This document shows positions 11,501 to 23,500 of a stretch of 64,000 bases of DNA, one piece after another (within the stretch, counting starts at the first letter, position 1; every line of letters starts with the position of its first letter). The stretch comes from Gibbula magus (Eukaryota; Mollusca; Gastropoda; Trochida; Trochidae). The DNA is taken from contig OW388294.1 in assembly GCA_936450465.1 (NCBI GenBank), positions 66,143,575 to 66,207,574 on the forward strand. The letters are read 5' to 3'. The position numbers were made by a program, and so were the translations under genes. The notes below the pieces were generated by a model, which was not told the origin of the DNA, searched no databases, and saw nothing but the letters and a program-made list of their open reading frames with translations.

Positions 11501-14500
11501 CAGATCCACTAAAGCTAGGATGCAGGATGATCAGGTGAGCTGCATCCTCGGTTACCCATGGTTTTATAGATGCTCCGTTACTCTCCACTTTATCACCCAT
11601 GGGAAACCTTATCAGAAAAATCTGTACTCAAATTACCCGCCCTTGGCCGGCGGAAGCCAATCAAACTGCTAGACAGCTTGGACCTGCGAGCCAATGACAA
11701 TTCATATCACGTCCTTTCAAAGCAAGCGAGGTCACTGTGTTAGCCATCCGTCACCGATTATCTCCCTTGACCATTTCCATCTTATCCAATTGAGCATTTT
11801 CTTTGGTTACTGACTTTGTCACGCTGGCCAAGGGCGGGTAATATGAGAACAGATTCCCCTGATAAGGTTTCCCCATGGGTGATATAGTGGAGAGTAACGG
11901 AGCATATATAAAACCATGGGTAACCGAGGATGGGTGAAGTGAGGCGAGGTGAATTAGGGTTTAACGCCGCTTTCAAGAGTATTTCATTTTTATCGCGGCT
12001 GCTAGTATTATGGCAGGGAGAAAGCCTGCAACGCCATGTGGCTATGCATTGCGGTGAAACCTGCAAGCAACGGCTGGTACTAGCGAACCATGGGTGGTAC
12101 TATGCTGAATTCAGTGTAGCATTGCACCCAAACCTTACTGCGTGTAGAACAGTTCTCTACTGCAGACAAAGTTGCCGTGCCCCTGGCGGGATTCGAACCC
12201 TAGACCTCTTGATCCGAAGCCGGATATTCGGCTAATGAAAACAAATATTAACATGGCTTACTTTGTTTCCTCCCTGATCAACGTAACGAGCGGTGTTGTT
12301 GTAGACGCGCAACATGGGAATCAACCCGTTTGATGTGCCGTTGGTCTGAAACAAGGACAAGAACATAATAATAAATATTACAAATCCATGACATGAATAT
12401 ATATTTAAATTTACTGTGTGGTCAAATTTTCAAATTCAATTTGCTCGTTTTGAATTTGAAAACTCTCAGAATTTAGTTTTTCAGATGTATACTCTAGAGG
12501 TGAGTTGACAACTGCGTAAAAAACCATTACTGAATTGAAAACTGGTGTTTGTTTTGTCTCGTACTTGTACCCCTAACACCTTGTACTTGTAACCCTAACA
12601 CCTTGTACTTGTAACCCTAACACCTTGTACTTGTACCCAGTGATTAATCTACAAATATATCTTTTAGAGTACAAGGACTCACTATCACAAGCTTTTATGA
12701 GTCCCAGAAAATAAAAGCGAGTCCCTCCATAGTAATCTTATTAGTATAAATAAAAACCTTGCATTTCAGGGACTCGCAGTTTAAATTTCTATGAGTCCTT
12801 TTCAAATTTTGTGAATAAATGAAGCAGGACTCACAGGTAAATTTATCCCTGTGTACCCCTAACACCTTGTACTTGTACCCCTTACACCTTGTACTTGTAC
12901 CCCTAACACCTTGTACTTGTACCCCTAACACCTTGTACTTGTAACCCTAACACCTTGTACTTGTATCCTGTATTTGTACCCCTAACACCTTGTACTTGTA
13001 CCCCTAACACCTTGTACTTGTACCCCTAACACCTTGTACTTGTACCCCTAACACCTTGTACTAAAGGTCAGGTGAGTTGAGTTTTAAAGCGACTTTCAAA
13101 AGAAATCACTTATATCACTTGCTAGTATTATTGCAGGTGGTTATGCGTTGCTGTAAAACCTGGGTGGTACTCCGTTGAAATTCTGTGTGTTCTAACTGTT
13201 CTTGCAGACCCATATATTGGTGGACAATTAGAATTTTTTGGGTTTAGTAAAAGTCCTAATTATGTGGCATTCTATTTTTTAAAATGAAAATTAAAAAAAA
13301 AATTATGAGCAAAAATAAAAGTGATGTTTCAATGCTCTAGAAATATTTCACTTACGTTTTATTTAGCCTTTATATCTACATTATATATACATTTGACTTA
13401 TCAGTAATATTTTCTAATTCAATTTGCTTATTCAACCCTCAGAAATTTGCTTGTTACCGTATTCTCGCGGGTATAAGACCAGAGGGCCCGGCAAACAAAC
13501 ATCTTGAAAACATGGGGGTGGGCTAGTATACGAGAGAGACCCCAACTCATGAGAACGAATCCAAGATGGCGGCTCGGAACTAACACAAATAGGCAAGGCA
13601 TGTTACCGGCATAAAGAATATTGTACTTTGATGTTTCAAGTCTTTTAAACATAAACATAATATTATTAATATTCATTCATGTTATTTTTTATATATATGA
13701 TAATTATATTATGCACTTAAAAATCATTTTTGTTTTTCAGAATTCTATGATCGGCGACTGGAAAAAACATGACATCATTGCCATTAATTTTTTTATTTAT
13801 GAATTTTGTATGCCATGTGTTTGGTTTAAAATGGTGTACAATGAATTAAAAATAGAGCCATGGCCTCTGTAGCTCATCAGGAAATAATAAGTGGGGTATG
13901 TTATGGAGTGGACTTTATAGCAATGGTCAGATAATGGAATGTAGTAATAAGAATCTAGGTAGTGAAACGATTAAAGCAGTTTAAAAATATTTTGTTACCA
14001 TAACTTTGCCAATCTGCTATATATATATGTGTTGAGGGAGCAACACAAAGCTTGGAAATAAATTGCTGGTATCAAACATATAAATATGTGGTGGAGAGAT
14101 CATACTATTTTTTAAGATCGTACACACATTATATAATAATGAATATACCGGGTACAATTCTTTGCATACAATTCACCACTGTCAGCTATTGCAATAATGG
14201 CCTGGGGCTGTAGAAGAAAATGAAAAAAACCTTTTAAGGTCATGACCCCTGCTAATTATTATCAAAATTGGTTACACATAAATCAAAAACATTCGTTATG
14301 AATATCATACACCTTTGCATTATATTGTTTTAATTCTTAATTGCATTATGGCAATACCAACATTTATTACATAATGAATAGGAGCCTCAGTTTTTGAAAA
14401 TCCAAATTTTTTTATAGGCTCCATTTCAATACTTCATAAATTGGTGATTTTTTTTTAGTAAATTCTTTTTCACCATTTCTTATAGGCTCCTTTTCAATAT

Positions 14501-17500
14501 TTGATAAAATGGTGATATTCTATGAATAAATTCTTTTTTAGAGTCAGTGGAAGACTAAAGCAGTCTCACGCACAGTCTATGATAACACAGTGCTGCACAG
14601 TAGTTTGAAGTAACCTGAAACCTCTGTGTAACTATCAGTTTTCATCCTTCTGCCAGGAAGAGGTCAACACAATGCAATTACATAACATGCAGACACTGGA
14701 CTCACAGCCAGTAAAATTTATATGTTAGATGCAGTTTTTCCTACAATTAATTATGTTTCTGTACTTGAGAAGATGATGAAAATAGGTGTGATGTCACAAT
14801 CTCATATAGCTACTTCTTGTATAGTCCTATGTTATCACCAGTCATCACTAGTCATATTCAGTTCACATATCTCATGTAAAATGAAAAGATTTAATTCCTC
14901 TTCAAGTTATTCCTTCAAAGGGTGTTCAATAGTTCTCATTTCAAATAGATTCACATTAAACATGTCCATGATGTAGACATCTATCTCATTTCTTGTTCCT
15001 ATTGAATAAAATTAACTGCAAAGTTAATAGAAAACTAAATCAGTTTTAAAGTATAAAATATGATATAAATAAGGTATACCAAATTGACCCGTACTGGAAA
15101 TTCTCATTAATTAATTAATTAATTCTCCAAATAATTACACAATATCATGAGATATTAAAAAACTCCATTATTTACTCTTAAATTACAAAGAACATTATAT
15201 TAGATTTAATAAAAGATTCTGTATTAAGTCTTTAGAATACTTTTAGACTTGTGTACCTTTATCAGCAAATTCACTTGCAAAATACAAATAATTACTCATA
15301 TGTGAAATGTGAGACAAAGATAAAATATGACTTATAATTTTTGTTAGACCTCCAATTCTAAGTTTTTAATTCTAAATATCTCTTTTTCATCAGACATATT
15401 ATATTCTCAAAGCACATGTTAGAACTCTCACATCAGAAAGATGAAATGCCTTTAACTCAGCTGTTTTCTTTAAAATTACCTCCCTTACCTACTTATACTG
15501 ATTGAAGTGCACATATAATCTCAGAAAGATGCTGTAAACTGAAATAGGCTTTTAGGTTATGATCCCTGTGACCCATATTTGGGGTCACAGACTCACCAAA
15601 TTTACAATTTAGAATCCCTTACAGCCAAGGAGTCTGTACATAAAATTTCAGCTCGCTAGAGCCATTGGGACTGGAGATGAAGATGAAAATAACATTTTAG
15701 GTCATTGCCTCTGTGACCCAATATTTGGGGTCTCACTGTCACCAAATTTACAATTTAGAATCCCCTTCAGTAAAGGAGTATGTACATAAAATTTCAGCTC
15801 TCTACGTTCATTGGGACTGGAGAAGAAGATGAAAATAGCTTTCAAGGTTATGACCCCTGTGACCCACATTTGGGGTCACAGGGTCACCAAATTTACAATT
15901 TAGTATCCCCTTCAGCCAAGGAGTCAGAAGGACGGACGGACGGACGACATCCCATGCCATAAGCCCATCGGGCCTTTCAGGCCAGATGAGCTAAAAATAT
16001 AACATTCTTGAGTTGCGTTGTTGATAGTTGTGTACGTAGCTGACAAAATAATTCAGAAAAATCTTAATGTTGGGAATAAAATTTAGCTACTCACGTCATC
16101 AAACATCGATGTAAGTTACACGTCCCGATTTGCTATTCATCATTACATATTTCATGATGTTGTCAATAATGTTTATGACAATTATGTACGTTATTTAGTC
16201 ATAAATTCCAGAACAAATATCGTAATTTGCATATGAGCTATTTACAATTCAGTGTTGGAAGCGTCAATGCATGTCGACTGAAATGGCTTTTTTTTCAAAG
16301 GAAGTACATTATGATTGGTTGCTATATTAGTGTCGACCAATCAGAGCAGCCTATCGTCATTACGGAATTTCCTTCCCGCAAGCGTGGTGTCACTCTCTCA
16401 CACACACGATCTGTCACTAGGCTACATCATGTTGTTTAGGATATTGTTTTGATGTTTTACTTCATAACATAACATAAACACGATATTTATTTATGTAATT
16501 ATGTTTATAAAATCGTAACTATATTCGTTTAACGCACAAATACATCGTGTTTGTTTTTCAGGTGAGTAGCTACGATCAGCGAAGCCATGATACTCGAGTT
16601 ACTTTTTCTGTGAAATTTGTTATTGCCGTTGAGTAAAAAAAATTGTGTACCATGAATTAAAACGATAACAATAAGCTGTGTTGTTGAAAAAAAAATCAAC
16701 AAAATGTTTTCACTTTGAATTGATTATTCAAGAACGCAGAATATAACGAAACAGGTGGCAGATTATTGCGTCGGAACGAATGGCTAATTACTTATGCGAA
16801 CTCTCATTGGTGGATAAAAGGGTGTGTCATCGATTCAAAATCTCATTGGCTGATATATTTGGCGACTCATAGACATACGATGCTTACTTCCTGGTTCGAA
16901 TCGAAGTATTTAGACACTTCAAAATGATACGAAAAGAGGACAAACACAGAAAATATTACAAATATTTTATTTCACAACTATCTTCAAATCATTTCCCTCA
17001 AGTGATTGTTTGAAAGACAAAAGTTTGTGACGTTGTTCGCTCAAAGTATGGTGGTCATGACTAAACACGTGAGATACATTTTTGTCAGATATGTTTACAG
17101 ATTCCATTTTCTACTTGAATGTTATAATAACTTGACTGCATATCTATATTTTACTACCATATCATAAAATGAAAATTCATTTAACCTTTTCGTTTATTGT
17201 GTTTGATATTTTTTTAAATAATTACGGTATCGTAACTGCACGAGACTTGACAGCTCGCAGGGAAGTACCAAGTTCATGTTGTGTTTTGATTTACGTAGGC
17301 CTACACAAATATAATTAATGAAAGATATAACCCAAGTTATAAAATAATATTATAGATATATGTAATGTATCCATTTATTAAAATATATACGATAATTAAA
17401 CTGTCACAATAAGAATATGAACACATAACACAAGACGATAACATGACAAATCAAACTTTATTGTATGTCCGAGAAATGAAATCTGTGCATGAATAGAGAC

Positions 17501-20500
17501 ATCGTTGGACCATGGAACATCTGGCAAAATGGGGGGTGGGCTATAACTAGGGAATAAGCCCAACCAGGAAAATCCTCTGAAAAGTGGGGCTGGTCTTAGG
17601 CTCAAATATGGTCCTATACCCGCGAGACTACGGTACTCCGGAGATGAGTTGAGCAAAATTGTTTACAGAAAAAAGCTACTACTGAATTTAATTATTGAAT
17701 ATTCCTATCAACACTTACCCCTGCAATATAACTGCCTGTTGATCGGATAGAGTGGACGTTGAGGCCAATTCCACCAGCTGACTTCGAAATCAGCGCACAT
17801 TTCTTAAGAGTGTCGTAAATACCCTCGATACTGTCCGAATCGATGGTTAGAAGGAAGCAACTGCAAAACATTTGTGTAAATCAGACCCTGACTTAATTTT
17901 ATCTTACTGTCTAAATGTTTACAAAAATAAGGGGATGTAGCTCAGTTGGTAGAGCATCTTTTCATCACCCGGCAGGTTGGGGTTCGATTCCAGGCTGTGT
18001 CATGCCAAAAGACGTCAAAAGATGGCAGTTGTTGCTTCCATGCGTAGGTTACAAGAATAGAAAAACGCTAAAACTGGCATTGCACTGTGGCTGCCGGGAT
18101 TCAAGGTAACAAAAAGAATTTCCAATTGACATTGTTATGAGCACAATAAAGTGTTATTTCGATCAGGTGTAAATTTTATTTTATTAAAAACAGTGTAAAT
18201 ATAGATTCTTGGCTTTGGGTCCACAGTATTACCCTGTCTCGGTGAAGTGCAAAGGTTTATGTTGGGTTTGCACCCAGGGTATATAAGTGGAGATGAGCGT
18301 ATACGTTTTACCCTGAACTAGGATGTATTAGAGACTTGTCGGGACATTACTCTAAGTTATCAACGTTGGTACTTGTAACACTGCCAGGTATATTTCTTTT
18401 AATACTCCTTGCTTTAAATTTGGTAATCTTTCAATAATATCAACCTATTTCTAATTGTGAATTTCCTCACAAACAATCCACTGCAAATTGAACATGCAAG
18501 ATTTTCATTCTTATCTCAATATTTCAATGGGATATAAACATTTTCAATGTTATAAAACTCAAAAGGTCTGCCATAACCCTTTCAATCCTACATGTCTAAA
18601 ATTAGGCACTTAAATATCTAAGGTTTGGTTTCTTAGTGGTGAAAGGGTCAAGTGATTTAAGTACCTAGAGAGCTGTGGTCTATTGGTTCCAGCATTGAAG
18701 AGGGTTGGTGACGCATGGGTGAACCACTTCTCCGACAAGAGATTATATGTCTGAAATAGAAATTTGTAAATACAACGTTACTATAAGCATGGTTTGGAAA
18801 CATCTTAATTAACTTAGCAACCTTTTTGGATAACTATTTTTTCTTCCTAAAACTTATAAGTGTTACTTCTAATGCTGAAACAATATTTCAATGTGCAATA
18901 CATTGTCTTGAAAGGGAGATCACTCAAGCTTAGTTTCTTCATCAAGTGTCGGTAGTGAAAATATACGATAGCAAGTTTAGTAAAAGTGAACCAAAAACAT
19001 GTTTTTTTTCAAAAAACTTTTTGTCTCTACTAGAATTCAAGAACATAGATAAATTATTCTGTAGTATAATTAATAATTGACAGCCCCAAACGATCAATAA
19101 ATTGATTTTTTTGGTAACAGGGTTCATACACTTGAAAATTCCATGACTTTTCCATGGTTTTTCAAGGATGCTTCAAGAGTTCTCCATGAAAAACCAAGCA
19201 AGGTTGAAGCCACTTAGAATGCTGATCGAAATCTTTGTTGCAGCATTTTATTATCTTATTCAATAAAAACAAGAGGGACAAATAGATAATGAACAGAAAT
19301 TTCACAAGAAATAAAAATTCAATGACTTTTTACAAGGCCTTGAGAATGATTTTTAAATCCAACGACTTTTCCAAGATTCCATGATGTAATGAACCCTATG
19401 GTAAGTAGATTATTATGAACTAACCTCTATCGCAGCATCGATGTCCTCCCTATGTATGCCAACTGCTACCCTCATCAACATGTGCTGTGGACGCTCGGCA
19501 ACTGGAGACAGAAAGTAATATACAACAGTTGATATTAATATTGCTCACTCTTTTATGCATCATTGCTTGATTATGGCACTACAAAAACATTTTTACACTG
19601 AAGTAATTTTACTTTTAAAGCTGCTACTGGTACCACACGTGATTGTGTAGGTCCATACTTTTCGTGTACAGGTACCCATTTAAACAGCTGGGCAGACACC
19701 CGACTGCAATGTGGATGAAGTAATTTGCCGAGGGATACAAAACAGTAGAACAGATCACATGAATTTGGGTCTCCAAAGGGTTTTCAAAAGATTTTTTTTT
19801 TTCATTAGATTTAAGTATTTGAAGAGGTTCAGGCCAATGGCCTATTTCCAGACACCCATTCAGGACATTTCTAGGCTTCAAAATCACTGAAAACAACCTA
19901 CCTGGATGAAACTACTAGTTTCAAAGCAACTTACCTTTGCCATCAATTTTCAGCAAGTAAGACCTTTCGAGAGTCTGAAATATGATTATTTCAATATGAA
20001 ACATCTACAGGACAGAATAAGCAGATTAAGAATTATTATTATATCAATGTCTACAAAATATTTTAGTTTCATAAACATCGAAATAGCTTTTTCTTTACAT
20101 GAAGGAAAATACAGATAAAAAGTTGGTTTTTTTAAATGTACTCTTCACCATGAAATTGTATAGATGAGTAAAAAAAAACAAAATTGTTTAGGAAAGTTAC
20201 CTTGAAGCCGAAGTAGTTATAGTTGAAATCTCTATCATATATCACAGATGAGTTGAGTTTCTGAAACGAGAACAAAGACTTTGAAGCATGTTTCCTGATG
20301 ACATATTAAAGTTTGATATATTAATCCCCTGACAACACAACTACATTATACACATGAAACTTTGTGGCAACAGTCTAATGAAATTCTCAAGAAAACTGTA
20401 TCGCTTCTAAAAGGGGTACATTAACATTTAAAGGGACACCGCGTCGAGGATAAAAATGAGATGACTTTTATCTACCTTTAGTGATTAACGTGTCTGCTAT

Positions 20501-23500
20501 CGAATCAGACAATTTAGGTAATTGGTAGTAAAAACTAGTGTATACATATAAACAGCAGAGCGAAGTGTAACGCTAATAACCATAGGTAGATAAAAGTGAT
20601 CTAATTTGTATCCTCTACGCGTTGTCTCTTTTCAGGGGTCTGAGCATAACACAATTTCCTTGCCATTTGAGGCGAGGCGAGTTGTGGTTTAACGCCACTT
20701 TCAAGAGTATATCACTTATATCGCGGCTGCTAGTATTATGGCAGGGAGAAAGCCCGCAACGCCAAGTGACTATGCCTTGCGGTGAAACCTGCGAGCATCG
20801 GCTGGAACATTTGCTTCAAAATGGTCTTGAATATTAGATAGCAAACAGTTTCCTAATCTATTTTCTGTGTGCTCCTTGAAATTTAATTTTGCTTCTAAGA
20901 AATAAGTGTTAGAAGCGTGTCCGCTCATTTAACCTATGTTTACTTTGAGGCCTGTGTAGTTCTGGATCATACAGTTGTGGCGTTTTCCATGATGATGGTG
21001 GGGTAGTAAGGCCGTGTGTGTTACCCAGATCCACTAAAGCTAGGATGCAGGATGATCAGGTGAGGTGAGGTGAGTTGTGGTTTAACGCCGCTCTCAAAGA
21101 GTATTTCACTCATATCGTGGCTGCTAGTATTACGGCAGGGAAAAAGCCTGCAACGCCATGTGGCTATACATTGCGGGGAAACCTGCGAGCAACGGCTGGA
21201 ACTAGAGACCCATGGGTGGTACTACTCTGAAATTCAAACCTTACTGCGTGTAGAACTGTTCTCTACTGCAGACAAGGTTGCCGTGCCCCTGGCGGGATTC
21301 GAACCCCGGACCTCTTGATCCAAAGCCGAACGTGCTAACCACTGCGCTATCCCGCCCCTTGGAACTAGCGAACCATGTGTGGTACTACGCTGAAATTCAT
21401 TGTAGCATTGCACCCAAACCTTACTGCATGTAGAACAGTTCTCTACTGCAGACAAAGTTGCCGTGCCCCTGGCGGGATTTGAACTCTGGACCTCTTGATC
21501 CAAAGCCGAACGCGCTAACCACTGCGCTATCCCGCCCCCCCTTGCCATTTGACATAAACTGGATTGAGCGTGGTAGTTTAACCACAAGAACAATTATAAC
21601 AATACATGTATCATTGCACCAAAATCTTTGCATGCAAATAGTTCTCTACAGCAGACTTAGAGACAAGTCTGATTTAAATCAGCTGTTTTCCGAGGAATAA
21701 AGTTCTATTGGGATACAAACTCATATCGTTCGGAGGTAATTTCTCTAAACACTTCACAGTCTGACTGCCGTATGCTCGCATGTTCTGACAATTCAGTTGG
21801 CCAATCACAAGACCTCCAAAAGATAACTTTCCTTGGCAGCCACCTGTTTCAGTAATATTTGGAAATGGTAAATGTTTTGACTGGTAGTCCAAAAGGCTAC
21901 TTTAAATTTAAAATGATACGATCTTGTAGATACTTTTGGCTAGCAGAAAATAAACAAGTCCAAAGGGCTAATGTTTAGGAAATGTTGATTTCGACCCCTG
22001 TATGATGTGATGGCCAGCTTATGACTCTGTTTTATCAGCACTATGTGTCTACACAAGGTTTTATCGGACCTTGTGGCCTGAACCAGTTCTTATCCACGTA
22101 CATCCACTGTTTTCCAAATTTTAACAGGGGAACCAGTTTAGTGCAGACAAAACCCAGTCACAAAGTTGACCAATCACATGGTTTTCAATGGGCGTCGCTG
22201 TGTTGAAAGCATTTGGAATCATTCGTAAACATGTTCCCAATACCAATGAAAGTATGGCTGTTGGAGTGACATGCCCCTAGTTTCTCCGTGGATTGTGAAA
22301 GGTAGGGGCCATGGTCCATTTTGCACATTGCATGAAAAAATGGCCCATACAAATTTGAAATTTTACTTTTGCTGCAAAGGGGTTGGCCCAATCAAAATTC
22401 GGAAAAGGACTACGCCCTAAAAATGGCCCATTGTCAAAAATGTCTTTCCAAATCCCTGTTTCTCGTATCAAAAACTTTTGTTTGACATTCTGGGATTGGC
22501 TACTTGAATAGCGTCAGAACATGCGAGCCGGGCTGTTTTCAGACAGTTTGGCAAAGAAATCTCCAAACAATACAAGTTTGTATCCCAGTAGATGCACTAT
22601 TTTGCAACTTTGATTTCTCAGAAAATAGTTGATTTTATTCAGACTGATATCCATATTTTCGAAGCTCTCTTAGCGCTATGATTGTCGTAAGTTTCATACA
22701 TTAACATTGACTTACGGCTATCTTAGGACCAAGACTGCTTCGAAAAATGGGCCCTGACTTACATCTTTATGGGCTTCAATGATGTCTAAAATGTCCTTGG
22801 CGATCATGGGAGACTGTTTCCCAGTTTTTGGGTTGACCCAGTCGTACAGATCATACATCACATCTGAAAATATAACAAGTTAACTTAGGATTTTAAAGAC
22901 ACTGTAGCAAGTCTTTCTTAAATTTGCCATTTATAATCAAAGTTTATAAAATATATTGTTGCATCAGGGAATAAAACATCTTATTACAAGACATTTAGCC
23001 ATTGACAACACTCATTTTATTTTTTCATAAGAACACTTTAGTTCAGCAAGAATGTGCTACAGTGCGTTTAAATGCATATTTACAAAATACATATAATTTG
23101 AAGGTTTAAATGAAGGTGTTGTTGAAATATTCTTCAAATTATCAAGTTGCTTGTAAACTCTTTCAAAATTGCAGTCAATACTTGCAGTTTGTCAAATGGT
23201 CAAGATCAACTTTGTCTATTGCAAGTAGGCCTCAAGGTCGGGTCAAAACACACATAATGAAATTATTTGCTATCAAAATCACACATGATTGCAAGTCTTT
23301 GAGGAGCATTTAGAAGTGGAATATACTTTTCGGAGTATATGCTTACTACTTTATCAGGTGGCTGCGTGATTATAAACTCTGAAACGTGTATCTATACAAT
23401 AGTTGTTATCCGGAAAATCTTGTTTCCTCAATTTGCAATATAGTCAAGACTGGTAAAATTATTGTTTTGTCAACACTGAATTGCTGGCACCTTCTCATAA

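Larger units (their letters stand above)
13457..17633. mobile_element. 4.18-kb TIR element flanked by TA (RRM1 intron 9)
   Basis: Left end CCGTATTCTCGCGGGTATAA and right end (inverse) CCGTAGTCTCGCGGGTATAG, 22/24 identical with GACC. TA occurs on both sides (13455-13456, 17634-17635). The outer flanks resemble a continuous relative at 12430-12540, as expected of an empty site. No transposase frame is visible inside; a pearl-like element (13850-15995) and a MITE (16085-16573) are nested. TA duplication fits the Tc1/mariner superfamily. Confidence 0.62.

Noticed and set aside
17931..18003. tRNA-Ala gene
   Set aside because: Pol III boxes are present, but the anticodon arm and 3' acceptor pairing fail and a SINE body follows.
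21234..21593. 119-codon frame with [17 protein letters not shown] repeats
   Set aside because: This is the SINE tRNA head translated; such peptides often appear as false proteins in mollusc gene sets.
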